Notes: a model not told the origin generated them from the sequence alone. 64,000 nucleotides of DNA from Streptosporangium roseum DSM 43021 (GCF_000024865.1 NC_013595.1:2418001-2482000); one strand, 5' to 3'; positions 27,260 to 36,143 are shown, counted from the stretch's first letter. Made by a program: numbers and translations.

Positions 27260-27283
27260 CCTCTCCCTCCGCAGAGGGAGAGG
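27260..27283. promoter_or_regulatory. Perfect 10-bp hairpin in divergent gap
   Basis: CCTCTCCCTC-CGCA-GAGGGAGAGG is a perfect 10-bp stem with a 4-nt loop, 57 bp before the lipoprotein gene. A second, shorter inverted repeat (GGAAGC-N5-GCTTCC) lies at 27301-27317. As no gene ends here, an operator or 5' leader structure is more likely than a terminator. Confidence 0.4.
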
Positions 27284-27339
27284 AGAACGGGTCGTGAGAG
27301 GGAAGCGGAGAGCTTCCCCGGAAGTCGAGGATTGAGCGC

Positions 27340-28035
27340 ATGAAGAAGAACGTGATCGTCGCGGGGGCGCTCCTGGGCTCGGTGCTCGTGCTGTCCGGCT
27401 GCCGGGTCGACTTCGGCCTCGGTGACCGGCAGCAGGAGGTCGCCTCCTACGACGTCGCCGACAAGCTGACGGTCCTGGACGTCCGTGCCGGCGCCGGGGA
27501 CATCGTGGTGACCGAGTCAGGCCGGTCCGGCGTCCGGGTGACCGAGACACTCCACTGGCGCGGTGACAAGGGCGACAAGCCCGTGACCGAGCACGCGGTG
27601 GAAGGCGACACGCTCGTCCTGCGCGACAAGTGCCCCCACGGGAACTGCTCGGTCGACTACCGGATCGAGATCCCGAAGGGGCTCACCACCAAGCTGGACG
27701 CCGGCTCTGGCACCCTCACGCTGCGCGCCCTCACCGGCGAGGTGACGGCCGACACCGGCTCCGGCAACATCGAGGCCGGCACCCTGGGCACCAAGCGCTT
27801 CGTCGCCGAGACAGGCAGCGGTGACGTCGAGGTGAAGTTCGCCGCCGTGCCGGACAAGGTCGATGTCCGGACCGGCTCGGGCGACGCCACGGTACGGCTG
27901 CCGCAGGGCGCCTACGACGTCACCGCCGAGACCGGTTCCGGCAACAAGACGGTCCAGGTCACCGACGACCCCTCCGCGCCCAGGAGCGTCCTGGTGCGGA
28001 CCGGCTCCGGGGACGCCAAGGTCCTGCGCCCCTGA
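27340..28035 (+). CDS. DUF4097-type lipoprotein
   Basis: 231 residues. A signal peptide ends in a VLSGC lipobox (Cys at about residue 21). The rest is a right-handed beta-helix-like DUF4097 repeat: GSGTLTLRALTGEVTADTGSGNIEAG, then TGSGDVEVKF, TGSGDATVRL, TGSGNKTVQV and TGSGDAKVLR, about one T/G-S-G turn every 20-22 residues. Function is unknown; such surface proteins may be structural or stress-related. Confidence 0.87.
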   Translation: MKKNVIVAGALLGSVLVLSGCRVDFGLGDRQQEVASYDVADKLTVLDVRAGAGDIVVTESGRSGVRVTETLHWRGDKGDKPVTEHAVEGDTLVLRDKCPHGNCSVDYRIEIPKGLTTKLDAGSGTLTLRALTGEVTADTGSGNIEAGTLGTKRFVAETGSGDVEVKFAAVPDKVDVRTGSGDATVRLPQGAYDVTAETGSGNKTVQVTDDPSAPRSVLVRTGSGDAKVLRP

Positions 28036-28162
28036 GGGCGCCGATGAGGCGTCTCCGGCACGAAACGGCCGATAACCAGATGAGCCCCGGACGTTCACGT
28101 GGCACCATCGGAGGGAAGAGACCCGAGGGGTTCAGGTGTTCCACTCTGTGGAGAGGACGCAC

Positions 28163-29620
28163 ATGAACCACGCACCTGAATGGAGCAACGACATAGACAC
28201 TCGTGAGCCGCTGGACATTGACCAGTTCGACGACCTGCCCGGCATCGGTGAGATGGACCTGGCCGAACGCCAGGCGCTACGCCGGGTCGCGGGGCTCTCC
28301 ACGGAGCTTGAGGACGTCACCGAGGTCGAATACCGCCAGCTGCGACTTGAGCGGGTCGTTCTGGTCGGCGTCTGGACCTCGGGCACGGCGATCGACGCCG
28401 AGAACTCACTCCTCGAACTGAAACTGCTCGCCGAGACCGCGGGCTCGGAGGTGCTGGAAGGTGTGATCCAGCGCCGCCAGAAGCCCGACACGGCGACCTA
28501 CATCGGCTCGGGCAAGGCGCAGGAGCTCGCCGACATCGTCTCCGCCACCGGCGCCGACACCGTCGTCTGCGACGGTGAGCTGAGCCCCGGCCAGCTCCGC
28601 CAGCTCGAGGAGGTCGTCAAGGTCAAGGTCATCGACCGGACCATGCTGATCCTCGACATCTTCGCCCAGCACGCCAAGAGCCGCGAGGGCAAGGCCCAGG
28701 TGGAGCTCGCACAGCTCAACTACCTGCTGCCGCGACTGCGCGGCTGGGGCGGCAACCTGTCCCGCCAGGTCGGCGGTCGCGCCGCGGGCGGCGTCGGCAT
28801 GGGCGGCCGTGGCCCCGGTGAGACGAAGATCGAGCTGGACCGCCGCCGGATCCGCGAGCGGATGGCCAAGCTGCGCCGCCAGATCATCGAGATGACCACC
28901 TCGCGCGTGACCAAGCGGGCGCGGCGGCAGGAGCGCGAGGTTCCGGCCGTGGCCATCGCGGGCTACACCAACGCGGGCAAGTCCTCGCTGCTGAACCGGC
29001 TGACCGGGGCAGGAGTGCTGGTCGAGGACTCCCTGTTCGCCACGCTGGACCCGACCGTCCGCCGGGCGCACACGCCCGAAGGCCGCCTGTTCACGCTGGC
29101 CGACACCGTCGGATTCGTCCGGCACCTGCCCCACCAGCTCGTCGAGGCCTTCCGCTCCACGCTGGAGGAGGTCGGCGACGCCGATCTGATCCTGCACGTG
29201 GTCGACGGCTCGCACCCCGATCCGGAGTCACAGCTCGCCGCCGTGCGAGAGGTGGTCGCCGACATCGAGGGCGCCCGTGACATCCCGGAGATCGTGGTCA
29301 TCAACAAGGCCGACGTCGCCGACCCGGTGGTGCTGGCCCAGCTGACCGCGCGAGAGAAGCACACCGTCGTGGTCTCGGCCCGCACCGGCGCCGGGATCGA
29401 CGAGCTGCTGGCCATCATCGAGCGCGAGCTGCCCCGCTTCGACCAGGAGGTCAGGCTGCTGGTGCCCTACCAGCGCGGTGACCTGATCTCCCGGGCGCAC
29501 AAGGAGGGCGAGGTCCTCGGGGTCGAGCACACCGAGGACGGCACGATCCTGCACGCCAGGGTCCTGCCCGCCCTCTTCGCCGAACTGGAGAAGACCGCCA
29601 AGCCGGTCGAGACCGTCTGA
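28163..29620 (+). CDS. hflX: GTPase HflX
   Basis: 485 residues. ATG 28163 is chosen over GTG 28136 because GGAGAGG lies just upstream of it. The N-terminal HflX domain includes RRQKPDTATYIGSGKAQELA and the basic linker RGPGETKIELDRRRIRERMAKL. The GTPase motifs are G1 GYTNAGKSSL, G3 DTVGFVRHLP and G4 NKAD. HflX binds the 50S subunit and rescues or splits stalled ribosomes under stress. It sits alone and ends at a strong terminator. Confidence 0.96.
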   Translation: MNHAPEWSNDIDTREPLDIDQFDDLPGIGEMDLAERQALRRVAGLSTELEDVTEVEYRQLRLERVVLVGVWTSGTAIDAENSLLELKLLAETAGSEVLEGVIQRRQKPDTATYIGSGKAQELADIVSATGADTVVCDGELSPGQLRQLEEVVKVKVIDRTMLILDIFAQHAKSREGKAQVELAQLNYLLPRLRGWGGNLSRQVGGRAAGGVGMGGRGPGETKIELDRRRIRERMAKLRRQIIEMTTSRVTKRARRQEREVPAVAIAGYTNAGKSSLLNRLTGAGVLVEDSLFATLDPTVRRAHTPEGRLFTLADTVGFVRHLPHQLVEAFRSTLEEVGDADLILHVVDGSHPDPESQLAAVREVVADIEGARDIPEIVVINKADVADPVVLAQLTAREKHTVVVSARTGAGIDELLAIIERELPRFDQEVRLLVPYQRGDLISRAHKEGEVLGVEHTEDGTILHARVLPALFAELEKTAKPVETV

Positions 29621-29677
29621 GAGTCGGAGTCCGTCCGAGAGTCGGAGTCCGTCTGAGAGTCGGAGTCCGTCCGAGAG
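29616..29677. repeat. 18-bp tandem repeat at hflX stop
   Basis: GAGAGTCGGAGTCCGTCC/TGA repeats about three times with period 18 (GAGTCGGAGT at 29621, 29639 and 29657). The first unit contains the hflX TGA. It lies between the gene end and its terminator. Confidence 0.9.
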
Positions 29678-29687
29678 CGGTCGCCCC

Positions 29688-29742
29688 GCCACGCCCCGCC
29701 GTACCACGCTCCCGCTCAGGAGCCGGTACGGCGGGGCGTGGC
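29688..29742 (+). terminator. Strong hairpin terminator of hflX
   Basis: A perfect 18-bp inverted repeat (left arm 29688-29705, right arm 29725-29742) with a 19-nt loop that can itself pair (CTCC / GGAG). Its position after hflX and before the convergent regulator gene suggests a bidirectional terminator. Confidence 0.8.
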
Positions 29743-29759
29743 CTCGTTACGGGTCCGGT

Positions 29760-29952
29760 GGTTCGGCGCCCGGCGGCGGCACGGGAGGCGCGCGGCCCGC
29801 ACGGGGGCGCGCGGATCAGGCCTCGCGCGGAGGACGGGCGGCGCGGATCAGGTCTCGTGGGGGGCGTGGAATCCTCGTGCGGGCCTACGGCGCGGATCAG
29901 ATCTCGTGCGGGGACATGCGGAATCAGCCCTCGTGCGGAGGGCGGCGCGGGA
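29760..29952. repeat. Degenerate GCGGATCAG repeats
   Basis: Imperfect copies of GCGCGGATCAGG-N-CTCGTGCGG recur roughly five times. They complete the non-coding gap 29621-29952 and run up to the stop of the convergent phosphatase gene. No gene is seen here. Confidence 0.6.
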
Positions 29953-31548
29953 TCAGGCGGAGCCCGTCCCGGGCGCCTCGCGGCGGAACGCCACGAGAGC
30001 GACGTCGTCCTCCCGGGCGCCGAACTGCTTGATGAGCCGGTCGCAGAAGAGCTCCAGATCGTCTTCCACGACCTCCGCCAGCTGCCGCACGATCTCCAGG
30101 CTCTCGTCGAGCAGCTTGTCGCGGTCCTCGACGAGCCCGTCGGTGAACATCAGCACCGACCCTCCCTCAGGCAGGGCCAGCCGGTCGACCCGGTAGGTCT
30201 CCTCGGCCACGCCCAGCAGCAGGTTGCCCAGGTCGTGGTAGCGGACCTCGCCGTCGCCGACGATCAGGGGCGGGATGTGGCCCGCGTTGGCGACCTCCAT
30301 CTCCCCCGTCTCCGGGGCGATGAGTATCAGGCACACGGTGGCGGTCATGCCGGGGTGGTAGCGCCGCAGCACGTTGTTGAGCAGGGCCATGGACGCGCCC
30401 AGGTCCACCGTGCCGATGAGGGAGGCGCGCAGGGCGTGGCGGAGCTCGGCCATCACCGTCGCGGCGAGCAGGGAGTGCCCCTGGACGTCGCCGATGGCGA
30501 TGAGCACCTGATCACCCAGCCGCAGGACCTCGTAGAAGTCGCCGCCGACCTCGATGTTGTCGACGGCCGGCTGGTATCGCCAGCTGATCGACAGTCCGGG
30601 CGTCTCCGGGATCCGCGCGGGCAGAAGGCTGCGCTGCAGGGTGAGGGCGATCGCGTGCTCCTCGGCGTAGGCGCGCAGGGCGTCCACCGAGAGGGCCAGG
30701 GCCTGCCCGAGCTGGCGCAGGACGTTGAACTCGTCCGCGTCGAGCGGCGGGACCGCGTCCACCCCGAGGTAGACGGGCGGCCTGCCGAGCTTGGTGCGGC
30801 AGATCATCGCCGAGACGTCGCCGAGGGGCTCCGCGTCCGGCATCAGCTTCGTCCAGTCGCCGCGCGGGATCGTGAAGACCTCCGTCCCGGCCGTATTGCC
30901 CAGGGACATCGCGCTCAGCCTGAGCAGCGTGTCCGGCGCCGCGCTCCTGGCGACGGCGACGCTCTCCGAGGGGAGGGCGTCGAACCTGCGGGTCCGGCCG
31001 TCCGGCGGCAGGGCGAGCACGCCCGCGTGCCTGCCGAGGATCCGGGCGGCGCCTTCGACGGCCGTGGTCAGGAGTCCCTCGAAGGTGTCGGAGGAGTTCA
31101 TCGCCAGGCTGACCTGGGTGAGGGCCGCCAGCCGCTCGGCCATCCGCTCGGCCCGCTGCCGCGCCCGGTAATAGCGCAGCGTGGCCTCGACCGTCGCGGC
31201 GAACTCGTCGGGCTCGACCGGCTCCGCCAGGTAGGCGTCGGCGCCGCGTTCGAGCCCCTGGGCCCGGTCGGCGGGGGTGATCGCCGCCCCGGAGATCTGG
31301 ATGACCGGTATCGAGGAGGTCGCCTTGTCCGCCTTGATCTGCTCGCAGACCTCGTAGCCGCTGATGTCGGGCAACCGTACGTCGAGGACGACCAGGTCCG
31401 GCCGGAGCTCCCTGACCTTGGCGAGCGCCTCCAGACCGCCGGTAGCCTGCACGACCTCGTGTCCCGAGCGCCGCAGCCAGCTGGACAGGATGTAGAGCTT
31501 GGTCGGCGTGTCGTCCACGACCAGCACCATCGCCGGTCCCTCACTCAT
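29953..31548 (-). CDS. Response regulator fused to PP2C phosphatase (RsbU-like)
   Basis: 531 residues. The N-terminal receiver domain (MVLVVDDTPTKLYILSSWLRR, LVVLDVRLPDISGYEV) is followed by a coiled linker (ARQRAERMAERLAALTQVS), a GAF-like segment (~170-310) and a SpoIIE-type PP2C domain (GLSISWRYQPAVDNIEVGGDFYEVLRLGDQVLIAIGDVQGHS, LMFTDGLVEDRD). The phosphatase would dephosphorylate an anti-sigma antagonist or STAS protein. It overlaps the hybrid kinase gene by 8 bp, so that kinase is the likely input. It is the last gene of the stress cascade. Confidence 0.93.
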   Translation of the reverse strand: MSEGPAMVLVVDDTPTKLYILSSWLRRSGHEVVQATGGLEALAKVRELRPDLVVLDVRLPDISGYEVCEQIKADKATSSIPVIQISGAAITPADRAQGLERGADAYLAEPVEPDEFAATVEATLRYYRARQRAERMAERLAALTQVSLAMNSSDTFEGLLTTAVEGAARILGRHAGVLALPPDGRTRRFDALPSESVAVARSAAPDTLLRLSAMSLGNTAGTEVFTIPRGDWTKLMPDAEPLGDVSAMICRTKLGRPPVYLGVDAVPPLDADEFNVLRQLGQALALSVDALRAYAEEHAIALTLQRSLLPARIPETPGLSISWRYQPAVDNIEVGGDFYEVLRLGDQVLIAIGDVQGHSLLAATVMAELRHALRASLIGTVDLGASMALLNNVLRRYHPGMTATVCLILIAPETGEMEVANAGHIPPLIVGDGEVRYHDLGNLLLGVAEETYRVDRLALPEGGSVLMFTDGLVEDRDKLLDESLEIVRQLAEVVEDDLELFCDRLIKQFGAREDDVALVAFRREAPGTGSA

Positions 31549-33229
31549 CGCGGTGCCCCAGCGCGTTCCGTATCGCCTCCAGCAGACTCTCCCTGCGCAG
31601 CCCGTGTTTGGAGATCACCGTATCGGCCGCCTGCGGGTACTGGCTGGAGGTGGCGACGGTCACCACGAGCACCGGCACCTCACGTAGCCGCGGGTCGTCG
31701 GCCATCCGCTGCATCAGCGCCGCGCCGTCGAGCCGGGGCATCAGCAGGTCCACCAGCGCGAGGTCCGGCGGGTTGGCCGTCATCACCTCCAGCGCGACCA
31801 GCCCGTCGGGAGCCTCGTCGATGTGGGCGGCGAACCCGGTGAGCATCCGCCGGACCGTGGCGCGGAACTCCTCGTCGTCGTCCGCGACGAGCACCCGGCC
31901 GATCACCGGCGTCCCGTCGTACCGGTGCGGCAGCCGCAGGACGGCCATGGTGCCCTCGGGGGAGCTGGACAGCTGGAGCGAGCCGCCCATCGCCTGGGCC
32001 AGACGCCGGGCGTACGGCAGGCCGAGTCCGGTGCCCTTCGTCCGGGCCTGGATGGGCCCCGGCACCTGGAAGAACTCCTCGAAGACGCGCTCCAGATGCT
32101 CCTCGGGGACGCCGATCCCGGTGTCGGTCACCGTGAAGACCATCTCGTGGGTACCGGCGTCGAGGTCGATCTCCAGCCTGACCTCGCCCTCCTCGGTGAA
32201 CTTCAGCCCGTTGGACAGCAGGTTGCGCAGGATCCGGGTGAGCATCACCTCGTCCACGAACAGTTCGGCCGCCCCGTCGGAGACCTTCACCGAGAGCGTG
32301 ACCTGGTCGGTGCCGCTGGTGGGGCGCAGCGTCATGCGCATCCGTTCGGCCAGCGCCACCAGGTCCACCACGGACGGCTGCGGGGCGAGCCGTCCGGCCT
32401 CGGCCTTGGCCATGTCGAGCAGCTCGCTCACCAGTGACAGCAGAGTCTCCGCCGAGGAGCCGATGAGCTGGATCTGGTGGAGCTGCTCTTCCACCAGCGG
32501 GTCCCCGCCGGGACCCACCAGGAGGCGGACCAGGCCGATGATCGAGTTGAGCGGGGTGCGCAGCTCATGGCTGACCGTGGCCCAGAACCGGTTCTTGGCG
32601 TCGCTCGCCTCCCGTAGCTGCGCGGATTTCCCGTCCAGCTCCGCGTACAGTGCCACGACGCCGCGGTTGGTCTCCTCCAGCTCTTCCGAGAGCTGGTTGT
32701 ACAGGGCGAGCACGCCCTGGTTGGTCTCCTGCAGCTCGGTGTTGAGCTGCAGGACCTCCTCCAGGGTGGCGGCGAGCTCGCGGTTCTGCTGGCGCAGCTC
32801 GTCGAGGGCGGTGGCGGGGGTCAGCTTGGCCAGCCTGGCGCGGATCTCCTCCGCTGAGGGCCTGGGGCGGCCCGCCGGGAGCCGTTTGAGCATGGTTATC
32901 CGTCCCACGGCGGGATCCAGCTCGATCGCGTCGACGAGACGCCCCGCCAGCGTCACGCCGTCCGTCGGACGGAGGTCGGCCATCGCCGACAGGTCGATCG
33001 TGACGATCAGGTTGTCGTGCCCGAGCAGGAAGGCGGCGGACGCGGCGGCGCCCTCGCTCAGAACCTCCCGCCCGATCTCGCTCAGCGCCGTGGCCACCCG
33101 GATCTGGTCCTGGGTGTCCAGACCGGAGGCCTCTGCCACCTCGCGGCCCAGCTTGCGCATGGCGAACACGTCCTGGTCGTCCACGACACGGATCCGGATC
33201 AGCTCGTCTCCGGCCATCTCGCCCGTCAT
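31541..33229 (-). CDS. Hybrid histidine kinase with RsbT-like N-terminus
   Basis: 562 residues from ATG 33229, which overlaps the upstream stop by ATGA. Residues ~10-120 resemble an anti-sigma HATPase (RsbT/RsbW) fold without a clear ATP lid. A coiled coil follows (ELRQQNRELAATLEEVLQLNTELQ). Then come HisKA (FWATVSHELRTPLNSIIGL), HATPase (ILRNLLSNGLKFTEEG, DTGIGVP, KGTGLGLPYARR) and a C-terminal receiver (VLVADDDEEFRATVRR, LALVDLLMPRLDG). It is cytoplasmic and probably reads the stressosome state and passes phosphate to the next gene's receiver. Confidence 0.93.
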   Translation of the reverse strand: MTGEMAGDELIRIRVVDDQDVFAMRKLGREVAEASGLDTQDQIRVATALSEIGREVLSEGAAASAAFLLGHDNLIVTIDLSAMADLRPTDGVTLAGRLVDAIELDPAVGRITMLKRLPAGRPRPSAEEIRARLAKLTPATALDELRQQNRELAATLEEVLQLNTELQETNQGVLALYNQLSEELEETNRGVVALYAELDGKSAQLREASDAKNRFWATVSHELRTPLNSIIGLVRLLVGPGGDPLVEEQLHQIQLIGSSAETLLSLVSELLDMAKAEAGRLAPQPSVVDLVALAERMRMTLRPTSGTDQVTLSVKVSDGAAELFVDEVMLTRILRNLLSNGLKFTEEGEVRLEIDLDAGTHEMVFTVTDTGIGVPEEHLERVFEEFFQVPGPIQARTKGTGLGLPYARRLAQAMGGSLQLSSSPEGTMAVLRLPHRYDGTPVIGRVLVADDDEEFRATVRRMLTGFAAHIDEAPDGLVALEVMTANPPDLALVDLLMPRLDGAALMQRMADDPRLREVPVLVVTVATSSQYPQAADTVISKHGLRRESLLEAIRNALGHRDE

Positions 33230-34239
33230 GACGTCCACGGCCTCATCGCGACCACGCAGGCGTCGTCCCTGCGGGTCCCCGCGTCGCGCAGCAGCGTGGC
33301 GGCGACGACGGAGGGGGGACGTGCGACGAGCCCGGGGTAGGTGGTGATGTCCCAGCGGTCGGAGAGCCCGTCGGAGTGAAACACGATCATGCTGTGCTGG
33401 GGCACGGCGTATTCGTACTGGCGCAGCGTACGCGCCTTGTGGCCGGCGATGCCCGGCACCGAGATCATTCCCTGGCGCCCCTCCTGGTGCGCGATCCACG
33501 CCGAGACGTTGCCGAGTCCGGCGAAGTTCACCGTCCCCGCCGCCCGATCGATGCGGGCCACGGCGACCGCGCCGCCCCTGGTCGAGCCGAGCCCGAGGTG
33601 GATCCGTTCCAGAACGGTGACCGGGGCGAGGTCCGCGTGCTGGAGGAACAGCCGTACGGCCTCATGGGAGGCGTGGGCGGCCAGGCTGCCGTGGCCGAGC
33701 CCGTCACAGAGCATCACGGTCGTCGTGGCGTCGTTCTCGGCGACCGCGAACGCGTCGCCGCAGACGACCTCCTCGCCGATCGGCCGGGTCATGCCGCTCA
33801 CCCGCGACGCGGGGCGCGGGGCGCCGCGCGCGGTGAAGTACATGCCGAGCACAGTGCCCCGGCCGGGCATGGAATGAACCTCGTAACCACTCGCCATCCG
33901 CGCGATGCCGCCCAGGCCGATGCCGAGCGTGCCCGCCGTGGAGTAGCCGTCGCGCAGGGCGCGGGAGACGTCGCGCATGCCGGGCCCCCGGTCGATCGCG
34001 ATGACCTCTACCGCCGAGTCCAGCTCGGGATGGGGACGGATCAGCATGACCCCTTCGACGGCGTGTTTGACCAGGTTCGAGGCGGCCTCGCTCACCGCGA
34101 CGGCCACCCGGCCGGCGTCCTCCTCGTCGAACCCCCGCGCCTCGGCGAGCATGACGGCGCTACGGCGGAGGGCACCGATCGCGCTCGCGTCCTCGGCCCT
34201 CGTCCAGGTGTCGTTCTGGGAACGGATCACCTTGCCCAT
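33226..34239 (-). CDS. Fused anti-sigma-type ATPase and PP2C phosphatase
   Basis: 337 residues from ATG 34239. Residues ~5-135 are an RsbT/RsbW-like HATPase (VAVSEAASNLVKHAVEG, AIDRGPGMRDVSRAL, TLGIGLGGIARMASGYEVHSMPGRGT). Residues ~140-335 are an RsbX/SpoIIE-like PP2C domain (FAVAENDATTTVMLCDGLGHGSLAAHAS, IVFHSDGLSDRWD). In Bacillus the equivalent RsbX phosphatase resets RsbR/RsbS; the fusion to an ATPase is the difference. It overlaps the rsbT-like gene by 13 bp and the hybrid kinase by 4 bp. Confidence 0.92.
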   Translation of the reverse strand: MGKVIRSQNDTWTRAEDASAIGALRRSAVMLAEARGFDEEDAGRVAVAVSEAASNLVKHAVEGVMLIRPHPELDSAVEVIAIDRGPGMRDVSRALRDGYSTAGTLGIGLGGIARMASGYEVHSMPGRGTVLGMYFTARGAPRPASRVSGMTRPIGEEVVCGDAFAVAENDATTTVMLCDGLGHGSLAAHASHEAVRLFLQHADLAPVTVLERIHLGLGSTRGGAVAVARIDRAAGTVNFAGLGNVSAWIAHQEGRQGMISVPGIAGHKARTLRQYEYAVPQHSMIVFHSDGLSDRWDITTYPGLVARPPSVVAATLLRDAGTRRDDACVVAMRPWTS

Positions 34240-34628
34240 TTCGTCACCGTGATCAGCGTCCCCTCGCCGGGAGCCGACTGCAGGTCGAACTCGTCGACCA
34301 GGCGGCGGGAGCCGCTGAGTCCGAGTCCGAGGCCGCCGCCGGTGGTCCATCCGTCGGTGAGCGCCTGCGGGATGTCGGGAATGCCTGGCCCGGTGTCGCT
34401 GAAGGCCAGCCGTAGACCCTTCCGTATGCCGTTGTTCACGATCTCGATCCGCACCTGCCCTCCTCCCGCGTAGACGAGGGCGTTGCGGGCCAGCTCGCTG
34501 GCCGCGGTCACCACCTTCGTCTGGTCGACGAGAGAGAGCCCAACGTTCACGGCGGCGGTCCTGACATGCTGGCGCACCAGGACGACGTCGCTGTTGCTCT
34601 TGATGGGCAACTCGTCGGAGGTCGTCAC
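34227..34628 (-). CDS. RsbT-like serine/threonine kinase
   Basis: 133 residues of the GHKL anti-sigma kinase fold: VLVRQHVRTAAVNVGLSLVDQTKVVTAASELARNALVYAGGGQVRIE (N-box), LAFSDTGPGIPD (G1), GLGLGLSGSRRLVDEF (G2). In stressosomes RsbT phosphorylates RsbR and RsbS and is released to activate a phosphatase. It overlaps the rsbS-like gene by 4 bp and keeps the classical R-S-T gene order. Confidence 0.93.
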   Translation of the reverse strand: MTTSDELPIKSNSDVVLVRQHVRTAAVNVGLSLVDQTKVVTAASELARNALVYAGGGQVRIEIVNNGIRKGLRLAFSDTGPGIPDIPQALTDGWTTGGGLGLGLSGSRRLVDEFDLQSAPGEGTLITVTKWAR

Positions 34629-35005
34629 CGGGCGGCCGTGACGATCTGTGCGCCCTCGAGGTGGTTCAGCAGCGCGACGCCCTTCTCCAGGTTGAGGGCG
34701 GTGCGCACGCCGCCGAGGGAGAGGCCCAGCTCCACCAGGGTGATCGCCACCGCGGGCCGCATCCCGACGACGACCGTCTCGGCGTCGAGCATCCGGGAGA
34801 TCGCGGCGATGGTGGCCAGCATGCGTCCGATGAACGAGTCGACGATCTCCACGGCGGTGATGTCGATGATCACCCCTCGGGCGCCGGTCGCGACCACCTG
34901 GTCCGCCAGGTCCTCCTGGAGCGCGAGCACGCTCTGGTCCTGGAGGTCGATCTGGATGGAGACGATGAGGATGTCCCCAAGTTTGAGGACGGGCACGCGG
35001 TCCAT
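34625..35005 (-). CDS. RsbS-like STAS protein
   Basis: 126 residues, a single STAS domain: VPVLKLGDILIVSIQIDLQD, GVIIDITAVEIVDSFIGRMLATIA, VVVGMRPAVAITLVELGL. Ser57 in the DSFIGR motif corresponds to the RsbS serine phosphorylated by RsbT. It forms the stressosome core with RsbR. ATG 35005 overlaps the rsbR-like stop by ATGA, and the stop overlaps the next start, so all three are strictly coupled. Confidence 0.95.
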   Translation of the reverse strand: MDRVPVLKLGDILIVSIQIDLQDQSVLALQEDLADQVVATGARGVIIDITAVEIVDSFIGRMLATIAAISRMLDAETVVVGMRPAVAITLVELGLSLGGVRTALNLEKGVALLNHLEGAQIVTAAR

Positions 35006-35880
35006 CAGTCCTCCACGGTCCGTACGGCGATGCGGTTCCCCCTGCGCTTGACGAACTCGACGCCGCTCTGCCGCAGCGCGTGCGCGAGCGCGTCGGCGAG
35101 CGAGGCCTTGGTGACGATGTCGCCGAACTCGATGCCGAGGGTGACGATGGTGTGGGCGATCTGCGGGCGGATGCCGGAGATCACACACTCCGCGCCCATC
35201 AGCCGAGCCGCCACCACGGTCTTGAGCAGGTGCTGGGCGACCTGGGTGTCGACCGCGGGCACGCCGGTGATGTCGATGACCGCGTGCTCGGAGCCGGTGT
35301 CCACCAGCGTCTGCAGCAGTTTCTCCATCACCACCTGGGTCCTGGCCGAGTCGAGCGTGCCGACGAGCGGCACCGCGACGATGCCCTCCCAGAGCTTGAC
35401 CACCGGGGTGGAGAGCTCCAGGAGCTGTTCGGCCTGGTCGATGATGACCTTCTCCCTGGCCGAGGCATAGCTCTCCATCGTGAAGAGCCCAAGCTCGTCA
35501 ATGACCTGGGAGAACCAGATGAAACCTCGCAGGGCCTCGGGAGAGCCGTCGTTTTCGATGATCTCGTAGAGCGCCTCCTTGAGCCCGAACACCACGATGG
35601 CGGTCTCGGTGGGTGTGAAACCCTGGCGGGCGCGGGACCGGGAGAGCTCGGCGAGCAGCCCACGCAGGTCGCTGAAGTCGGAGGACCCGCTGAGCGACCG
35701 GTGCAGAGCCTGGTAGAGCTCGCGGAGCTGGCCGACCAGGCTGCTGCGGTCCACATGGCCGTTGGAGGACGAACCGGCGATCTCCAGCCAGCGCTTGAAG
35801 ACGGGTTCCTCGTTCTCCTGAAGCAGTTCTTCGATGCGACGCCGTCCGGCGTCCGCGTGGACGGACAAGGTGACTCCCAT
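35005..35880 (-). CDS. RsbR-like stressosome protein
   Basis: 291 residues. The N-terminal helical RsbRD-type domain (RRIEELLQENEEPVFKRWLEI, residues 12-145) has no haem or FMN motif that I can see. The C-terminal STAS domain (residues ~160-280) has candidate phospho-threonines T158 (LSTPVV linker) and T212 (AVDTQVAQHLL). It should build the icosahedral stressosome with RsbS and set its signal input. It is first in the cascade operon; the promoter lies in 35881-35960. Confidence 0.93.
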   Translation of the reverse strand: MGVTLSVHADAGRRRIEELLQENEEPVFKRWLEIAGSSSNGHVDRSSLVGQLRELYQALHRSLSGSSDFSDLRGLLAELSRSRARQGFTPTETAIVVFGLKEALYEIIENDGSPEALRGFIWFSQVIDELGLFTMESYASAREKVIIDQAEQLLELSTPVVKLWEGIVAVPLVGTLDSARTQVVMEKLLQTLVDTGSEHAVIDITGVPAVDTQVAQHLLKTVVAARLMGAECVISGIRPQIAHTIVTLGIEFGDIVTKASLADALAHALRQSGVEFVKRRGNRIAVRTVED

Positions 35881-36143
35881 GCGTGCGGCCTGTAGATAGC
35901 TCGCACGAAAGATTACACTGAACGTCCTGCTTAGGGCCTATTTCGGGCGTACCTCGGGGTGGTTTCGCTCACAGATCCGGCACCTCCGGATCGAGGCTCG
36001 GCCGACCGGCGCCGCCGTCCGGGCCGAGGACCTTCCCGGTGGTGGGACCGCCCGCGGGAGAGGCCGGAACAGCACGGCCGCGCCCGCCGCTCCCGTCCGT
36101 CGCCGGGAGGTGTGTACCACCGACCGCGGAGCGTGCGCGACGC

